Below are positions 7,674-11,932 of a DNA stretch of 11,932 nucleotides, piece after piece; the stretch's first letter is position 1, and each line of letters begins with the position of its first letter. The translations under genes were made by a program, and so were the position numbers. The stretch covers positions 22,388-34,319 of the forward strand of contig MU633632.1 in the NCBI GenBank assembly GCA_026770595.1. The letters are read 5' to 3'. The stretch is from Ochromonadaceae sp. CCMP2298 (taxonomy: Eukaryota > Sar > Synurophyceae > Ochromonadales > Ochromonadaceae). The notes below the pieces were generated by a model that was not told the DNA's origin, searched no databases, and saw only the letters and a program-made list of their open reading frames with translations.

Positions 7674-8206
7674 CTCGCACTCTTCTGCGGCCAGTGGGTG
7701 GGATGTGATCGATCGATCTTTTGATTTGAAGCGCGGATTAAATCGTCCCACACACAGATTGCTCAGAAGCGCTGACGTCTGTTCTTGATGCCAGGATGCG
7801 GAGAGAAGTCAGCACGCGCTCAAAGTGAGGCAGTCAGGCAGAGGACAGGAGCAGATTCTACAGAGCATATCTAAAATTTACCTCTCGCAGCCACCACCTC
7901 CACCACCTCCAACAGTCCAACACCTCCACACTCTCGCAGCAGCCAGCTTTTGCCGTTCTGTGGAAACCGAAATTCGTTCTTTTTCGAACACTGAAAAACG
8001 TTCTTATTCCCCCTTTTTCATGGTCCCTGGGAAAGAATCCATCCCTTTTTTTGGAAACCTATTAGCTCATGGAGCTCTTCTTGAAGTATCTTATCCCAAA
8101 CACATCCCCTATACTGTGCACCTTGCATACAGACGCCTGCACAGTAGTCTTCTGAGGAAGTATTGTCCTGCGGGAGCTGCTGCTGCGGAGTCTGCGTCTG
8201 CTGCTG
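7674..8206. other. Spacer between membrane-protein gene and ankyrin gene (left arm)
   Basis: No convincing gene. It holds the ankyrin 5' leader and promoter (minus), a GATCGATCGATC motif (7708-7719), a CACCTCCAC repeat (7890-7935) and an A/T-homopolymer stretch near 7970-8060. Mirrored by 10660-11196. Its reading frames also exist in the repeats of the mirror copy but show no conserved protein. Confidence 0.5.
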
Positions 8207-9052
8207 CTACACTTTGCCCAATGCTGCTACCCCCTTGCCCAGCAGGTACTTGTACACATGCACATACGCCCAGCCCGTATACCCCGCCACCCCCAGCCCC
8301 GCCAGCGCGCACAGTATGTACCGCCCCCTACCCGCCAGCACCCTCGCCCCCAGCAGCTGAGCATAGCGTGTCAGTAGCGATGAGACTGTCGCCCCCTCGC
8401 CCAGGCACTCGTCGACCAGCGCCCACATCAGACACACAGATGCCGCGATCAGCCCCAGCCCCGCCTTTCCGAACACAGGGCAGAGCATCCAGACCCAGCT
8501 ACGCATACCCAGCATGAGTGCGAACCCCAGCAGCCCGAGCAGGAAGCTGGCTCTCAGCGCCACCCACTCGAGCTCCGCGTTGGCGCGTAGGAAGGACTGC
8601 AGGTCTGGGGTGGGGGTGAGGGCTGCAGTGTTCAGAGAGAACTTGTCGATGGCCATGGTGGCCAGCAGGGCGCAGATCAGGTGCTGCGCGGTGGTGAACA
8701 GGCCCAGCAGCAGGTAGGAGCGCTTGGCCATCTGCTGCACTAGCTGGTCGGAGGCGGAGAGGGGGAGGGCGTACACTCCGCCGTATGCGGCAGCCGCCGC
8801 GGCCAGGGAGGGGATGCGGTAGGAGTTGAAGATGCCCGCGGCGGCGGTGCTGAAGTCCTGGAGTGGAGGAGAGTCACTGGAGTCCTCGGGGGTTGTGGTA
8901 GCCAGCAGTCGGAGGGGATTGGCAGACGGAGGGGCTTTCGGGAGTTGTTTAGCTCTGGAGCGGGAGGCATGGAAGGGGAGGGGCAGCGAGAGAGAAGGGA
9001 GGGGCAGCAACACGGCCAGTGCGAGAACGAGCGCCATTGAGAGCGCGTGCAT
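8207..9052 (-). CDS. Multi-span membrane protein with N-terminal targeting leader, 281 aa
   Basis: Family not recognised. Start chosen at 9052 ([20 protein letters not shown]), because similarity to the mirror copy begins there; an in-frame ATG 25 codons upstream (9127) has no matching coding sequence in the other arm. Residues ~5-25 are a signal-peptide-like core, followed by a basic, Ser/Pro-rich stretch ([20 protein letters not shown]), which could be a transit peptide for plastid or mitochondrion. Hydrophobic segments lie at ~80-98, 112-134, 164-188, 194-214 and 245-266, so four or five membrane passes are likely. It ends ...KYLLGKGVAALGKV. A single uninterrupted exon. Head to head with the GIY-YIG gene across 458-510 bp, so the two probably share a bidirectional promoter. 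The mirror copy has been broken by the GIY-YIG fusion. Confidence 0.75.
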   Translation of the reverse strand: MHALSMALVLALAVLLPLPSLSLPLPFHASRSRAKQLPKAPPSANPLRLLATTTPEDSSDSPPLQDFSTAAAGIFNSYRIPSLAAAAAAYGGVYALPLSASDQLVQQMAKRSYLLLGLFTTAQHLICALLATMAIDKFSLNTAALTPTPDLQSFLRANAELEWVALRASFLLGLLGFALMLGMRSWVWMLCPVFGKAGLGLIAASVCLMWALVDECLGEGATVSSLLTRYAQLLGARVLAGRGRYILCALAGLGVAGYTGWAYVHVYKYLLGKGVAALGKV

Positions 9053-9078
9053 TCCTCCCTGCTTCGAAGAGGGAGACC

Positions 9079-9536
9079 TGAGAGATATGCAGGTGCCGAT
9101 ACCGATACGGATCCACAGGATGTGCAAAGTCAGTCGCGCCGCTCAGCCAGGCGTGACACCACACGCCAGACAACCAGGCAATCCCGAGATGGAGGTGCCT
9201 GAGATACTAGATATTGACTAGGTTCCTACTGGGAGAGGCACGCGCAGATGCCTTCGCGGAGAGGAACATCGCAGGAGGCATCGCTGAAAAATAAGATCGG
9301 TGCAATTTTGGTTCCCACCTTTTGCGCGGGTCCATAATTTGGACATTGATATTATTCATTCGTACAGTTTCTGGTCTTTATTAAAATTCTTCACGAATTA
9401 TTGTTGCCCTACCGTATTCAGGATCTCCACATTTGTGTGTGTGTGTGTGGGGGGGGGATGAGTTGATGTCCTTGATCTGTTGACGTTCCACTCAAAAGGA
9501 ATCTGGTGCGTGGCTCTTCGCCCTTCCTGTCAATCG
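9079..9536. promoter_or_regulatory. Centre of the inverted repeat; divergent promoter region
   Basis: 458 bp of unique sequence between the arms, flanked by divergent genes. It contains GTCCATAATTTGGAC (9330-9344, an interrupted palindrome), an AT-rich stretch (9345-9405), the element CGAATTATTGTTGCCCTACC (9394-9413) shared with the other divergent intergenic region, and a TG repeat followed by nine G (about 9435-9458). No coding region is supported. Confidence 0.5.
9434..9458. repeat. (TG)n followed by poly-G
   Basis: TGTGTGTGTGTGTG then GGGGGGGGG in the inverted-repeat centre. Confidence 0.8.
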
Positions 9537-9562
9537 GGTCTCCCTCTTCGAAGCATTAAGGA

Positions 9563-10165
9563 ATGCGCTCTCTCTCAATGGCGCTCGTTCTCGCACTGGC
9601 CGTGTTGCTGCCCCTCCCCTCTCTCTCGCTGCCCCTCCACTCACCCCCCTCTCGCTCCAGAGCTAGACACCTCCAGAACCCCCCCCCGTCTGCCAATCCC
9701 CTCCGACTGCTGGCTACCGCACCCATGTCCGCATCCGAGGACTCCAGAGACTCTGTGTCCCTCCCTCCCCCTCCAGAGCAGGACTTCAGCACCGCCGACA
9801 CTCCTGAACCATCGTCTTACTGCGTGTACATCCTGCGCAACACGCAGAGCGCCCGGACGTACGTGGGCATGACGAACAACCCGCCGCGCCGGATTCGGCA
9901 GCACAACGGCGAACTGGTGGGTGGGGCCCGGTACACCCGCGCCTTTCGTGGGGGCACTGGGGGCGAGGGGCGTTGGGAGTACCACGTGCGGGCGGTGGGT
10001 CTGACCAAGCGGGAGGCGCTGTCGCTCGAGCGGAGCGTGAAAAACGTGCGTCGGCGTCCGCCGGGGGTAAAGACGCCGCTGGAGCACCGCGAGCGCGCCC
10101 TGGAACGCTTCGTGGGGCGGTACCCGGCGTGCGCGGTGGTGCGTGTGGGCGATGAGAGCGGCTAG
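9563..10165 (+). CDS. GIY-YIG nuclease-domain protein with duplicated targeting leader, 200 aa
   Basis: Residues 1-78 ([20 protein letters not shown] ... DFSTA) are nearly the same as residues 1-70 of the membrane protein on the opposite arm. Residues ~84-190 are a GIY-YIG domain: YCVYILRN (GIY-equivalent Tyr89), [20 protein letters not shown] (YIG-equivalent Tyr100, Arg110, His114), GARYTR, and Glu156 in LSLERSVK, spaced as the catalytic Tyr-Tyr-Arg-Glu of UvrC/SLX1/UPF0213-type nucleases. It should therefore cut DNA in a structure- or site-dependent way; the substrate is unknown. The extra C-terminus, with [15 protein letters not shown] do not recognise. The leader suggests plastid or other organelle import (inference). 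The gene is uninterrupted and GC-rich, and is followed by relics of the membrane-protein gene, so it formed inside a duplicated copy of that gene. Confidence 0.85.
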   Translation: MRSLSMALVLALAVLLPLPSLSLPLHSPPSRSRARHLQNPPPSANPLRLLATAPMSASEDSRDSVSLPPPPEQDFSTADTPEPSSYCVYILRNTQSARTYVGMTNNPPRRIRQHNGELVGGARYTRAFRGGTGGEGRWEYHVRAVGLTKREALSLERSVKNVRRRPPGVKTPLEHRERALERFVGRYPACAVVRVGDESG

Positions 10166-10235
10166 AGCTGGTACAGGGGTACGTGTATATGGGTAGGCTT
10201 CGCATATGATGAGCGCGGCCACGAGGTACAGCACG

Positions 10236-10657
10236 TCCCTCGCGGCGGCTGCTTACGGCGGAGTGTACGCCCTCCCACTCACCGCCTCTCCGCATCCTAC
10301 CAGCTGGTGCAGGGGTGCAATGAATATGCAGGTCGGGACGGTGCGCTGATGTCTAGTAGCCCCAGGAGCCCCCCTGTCCCTGCGACACGATGGTTTGCCA
10401 CCTTCAACCTCGGAGAGCGCGGTGGGTGCCCACTATCCACCTGGGATGCGCCTGCCTTCTGGGCGGCCTGCAATGTGGACCTTGGGCCGCTGCAGAGGGT
10501 GCTGGCGGGTAGGGGGCGGTACATACTGTGTGCGTTGGGCGGGGCTGGGGGCGGCGGGGTAAACGGGCTGGGCGTATGTGCACGTGTGCAAGTACCTGTT
10601 GGGGCAGAGGGTTGCAGCAGCATTGGGCAGGGGGTAGCAGCATTGGGAAGGGTGTAG
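10236..10657 (+). pseudogene. Relics of the membrane-protein gene, right-arm copy
   Basis: Two blocks. Block A, 10236-10318, encodes SLAAAAYGGVYALPLTAS, matching residues 82-101 of the intact copy. Block B, 10495-10657, encodes RVLAGRGRYILCALGGAG ... GVAALGRV and a stop, matching its C-terminus (237-281). The blocks are in different frames. The roughly 410 bp between them in the intact gene (spans 2-4) is replaced by 176 nt with no visible similarity. No start codon or leader remains, because that leader now belongs to the GIY-YIG gene. Confidence 0.85.
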
Positions 10658-11196
10658 CAGACGCAGGCTCAGCAGCAGCAGCTCCCGCAAGACAGTGCTT
10701 CCGTAGAAGGCTGCAGTGAAGGCGTGCACAGTATAAACTAAAGATACTTCAGATACAGTACAAACTCAAGATACTGGGGGATAATATATCAGGACGTGAA
10801 CTAAAAAGTTTCCAAACCAACGTTGCTCGCCTCTTTCCCAGGGACAGGGGACCATGAAAAAGGGGGAATAAGAACGTTTTTTAGTGTTCGAAAAAAAAGG
10901 GAATTTCGGTTTCCACAGAACGGCAAAAGCTGGCTGCTGCGAGAGTGTTGAGGTGGTGGAGGTGGTGGCTGCGAGAGTTCTGGAGTGCGAGAGGTAAATA
11001 GATCTGCTCTTTATAATCTGCTCCTGTCCTCTGTCTGACTGCCCCACTTTGAGCGTGTGCTGACTTCTCTCCACATCCTGGCATCAACAGCAGACGTGAG
11101 CGCTTCCAAGCAATCTGTGTGGGAGACGGTTTAATCCGCGCTTCAAATCAAAAGATCGATCGATCACATTCCATCCACTGGCCGCAGAAGAGCGAG
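10658..11196. other. Spacer between relic and right ankyrin gene
   Basis: Mirror of the left spacer. It includes AGCAGCAGCAGCTCCCGCAA (matching reversed GCGGGAGCTGCTGCTG), the poly-A stretch near 10890, a GAGGTGGTG repeat (10950-10970) and GATCGATCGATC (11155-11166). Probably the promoter and 5' leader of the right ankyrin gene; no gene seen. Confidence 0.5.
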
Positions 11197-11353
11197 GTAA
11201 ATTAATCTGTAGCATCTGCTCTTTGTCCTTTCTCATCCGCCCACTTTCATTTGACTTCTCTCTTCATGTTTATATATGTATCAGGATTACAAAACAGTGG
11301 TTCACATCGACGATTCAACTTGTCAGCTACTCATCTGCTCTCTCTCACTGCAG
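11197..11353 (+). other. 5' UTR intron of the right ankyrin gene
   Basis: GCGAG|GTAAATT to TCTCTCACTGCAG, 157 nt, mirrored in the left arm. Conservation of both splice sites while the interior differs supports a real intron. Confidence 0.65.
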
Positions 11354-11370
11354 ACACCAGATATCGTGCG

Positions 11371-11932
11371 ATGTTGTCGGAGGAGCACGCATTCATTCTA
11401 GAGAATGTGCGGGAGCTGCTGGGTCCGGCCTGCGACCCGCAGTTGCGCCTGGTCTCCAAGAGCTGCCACGCCGCCATGGCGACCGTGCCTCGCGAGGAGA
11501 TGCGCCTGGAAGATTTCCTGTCCTCCCTGGCTCTGTTCCTCTGGGCCACGGAGGTGCTGAAGATGCGCTGGAGCAGGGATCAGTTGTGCAATGTTGCCGC
11601 GGGGGGAGGGCATTTGGAGGTGCTGCAGTGGGGCCGCGCGCAGGAGCTTCCCTGCCCCTGGGGCATATATTGTTTATCGTTAGCCGCGGAGGGAGGGCAT
11701 CTGCAGGTGGTGCAGTGGCTGAGGGCGCAGGAGCCTCCCTGCCCCTGGAGCGCGGACTCGTGCAGGGCGGCACCGTATGGGGGACAGCTGGACGTGCTGC
11801 GGTGGCTGCGGGGGCAGACGCCGCCCTGCCCGTGGGACGGCTTAACATCCGACGAGGCGGCCAGGGGTGGGCACATCGAGCTGCTGCAGGACCAGACGCC
11901 GGCCTGTGCGCGGGGCACGGGGACGCTGGCGG
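11371..11932 (+). CDS. F-box-like/ankyrin-repeat protein, right-arm copy (partial, open to window end)
   Basis: ATG at 11371, open for 187 codons to the last base. The first 58 residues (MLSEEHAFILENVRELLGPA ... SLALFLW) are identical to the left copy and include the degenerate F-box-like segment LRLVSKSCHAAM. About four repeats of ~29 residues follow (GGGHLEVLQWGRAQELPCPW, EGGHLQVVQWLRAQEPPCPW and so on). The reading frame passes intact through the site where the left copy is shifted. One repeat is shortened by three residues (LLQDQT against LLQWLQNQT in the left copy), in frame. Likely the functional member of the pair. Role inferred: protein-protein adaptor, possibly in ubiquitin ligation. 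Confidence 0.85.
   Translation, partial: MLSEEHAFILENVRELLGPACDPQLRLVSKSCHAAMATVPREEMRLEDFLSSLALFLWATEVLKMRWSRDQLCNVAAGGGHLEVLQWGRAQELPCPWGIYCLSLAAEGGHLQVVQWLRAQEPPCPWSADSCRAAPYGGQLDVLRWLRGQTPPCPWDGLTSDEAARGGHIELLQDQTPACARGTGTLA

Larger units (their letters stand above)
6929..9078. repeat. Left arm of large inverted repeat
   Basis: Reverse complement of the right arm (9537-11932), carrying the same two genes in the same order. Matches are visible throughout: the leader (GGTCTCCCTCTTCGAAGCA at both inner ends), the membrane-gene 3' end, the AAACCGAAATTCG / GAATTTCGGTTT stretch, GATCGATCGATC, the UTR intron and the ankyrin exon. Divergence is uneven, with indels. The outer limit is only where the window's right end stops the comparison. 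Confidence 0.9.
9537..11932. repeat. Right arm of large inverted repeat (runs off window)
   Basis: Mirror of 6929-9078. Differs by the GIY-YIG cassette (about 9800-10235), by a 176-nt unrelated segment (10319-10494) in place of the middle of the membrane gene, and by many substitutions, but keeps the ankyrin gene with its UTR intron. The homology continues to the last base of the window. Confidence 0.9.

Noticed and set aside
7825-8517. 230-residue plus-strand frame rich in Pro/Ala/Ser
   Set aside because: It is largely antisense to the membrane-protein gene and the spacer; composition is explained by the GC-rich opposite strand.
9053-9127. Upstream ATG extending the membrane protein by 25 residues
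   Set aside because: The extension has no counterpart in the mirrored gene, and it would place a less typical stretch before the hydrophobic leader.
10307-10657. 116-residue plus-strand frame as an independent gene
   Set aside because: Its second half is the relic C-terminus of the membrane protein and its first half is unrelated filler; no start context or domain.

Overview
The window looks like nuclear DNA of a unicellular eukaryote. Genes carry spliceosomal GT..AG introns, there is no bacterial operon layout, and introns and intergenic DNA are full of simple repeats. Three reconstructed proteins begin with signal-peptide-like leaders (one followed by a Phe, as in 'ASGFRP'), and the ankyrin repeats are of the 'LQWLRAQ.PPCPWD' kind. 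I infer a secondary-plastid microalga (haptophyte, stramenopile or cryptophyte-like), but the sequence alone does not fix the lineage.

Left part (1-5894): two genes point away from each other. On the minus strand, a partial four-exon gene runs off the left edge and resembles the core-2/I-branching glycosyltransferase family. On the plus strand is a complete eight-exon acyl-CoA thioesterase gene of the ACOT9/BFIT double-hotdog type (557 aa as reconstructed), preceded by a 178-bp-period tandem duplication. Its introns are stuffed with different short tandem repeats. Two of them contain a second copy of the 3' end of the preceding exon, including its splice donor.

Middle (5895-6428): thioesterase 3' region with 44-bp tandem repeats, a candidate AATAAA and a CAG repeat.

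Right part (6429-11932): a large diverged inverted repeat, with arms about 6929-9078 and 9537-11932 (the right arm leaves the window) around a 458-bp centre. The left arm carries, on the minus strand, a 281-aa multi-membrane-span protein gene followed by an F-box-like/ankyrin gene with a +1 frameshift in a 10-base homopolymer. The right arm carries the mirror copies on the plus strand. Its copy of the membrane gene is broken up: the N-terminal targeting leader is now fused in frame to a GIY-YIG nuclease domain, and relics of the membrane protein lie downstream. The right-arm ankyrin gene is open to the window end. A 224-nt stretch is perfectly identical between the two ankyrin copies although flanking sequence has diverged, which suggests recent gene conversion.

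The points most worth a second look are the GIY-YIG chimera built on a duplicated leader, the two exon-end/donor duplications in the thioesterase gene, the conversion tract, and a ~20-bp element shared by the two divergent promoter regions. No single new 'system' is demonstrated.
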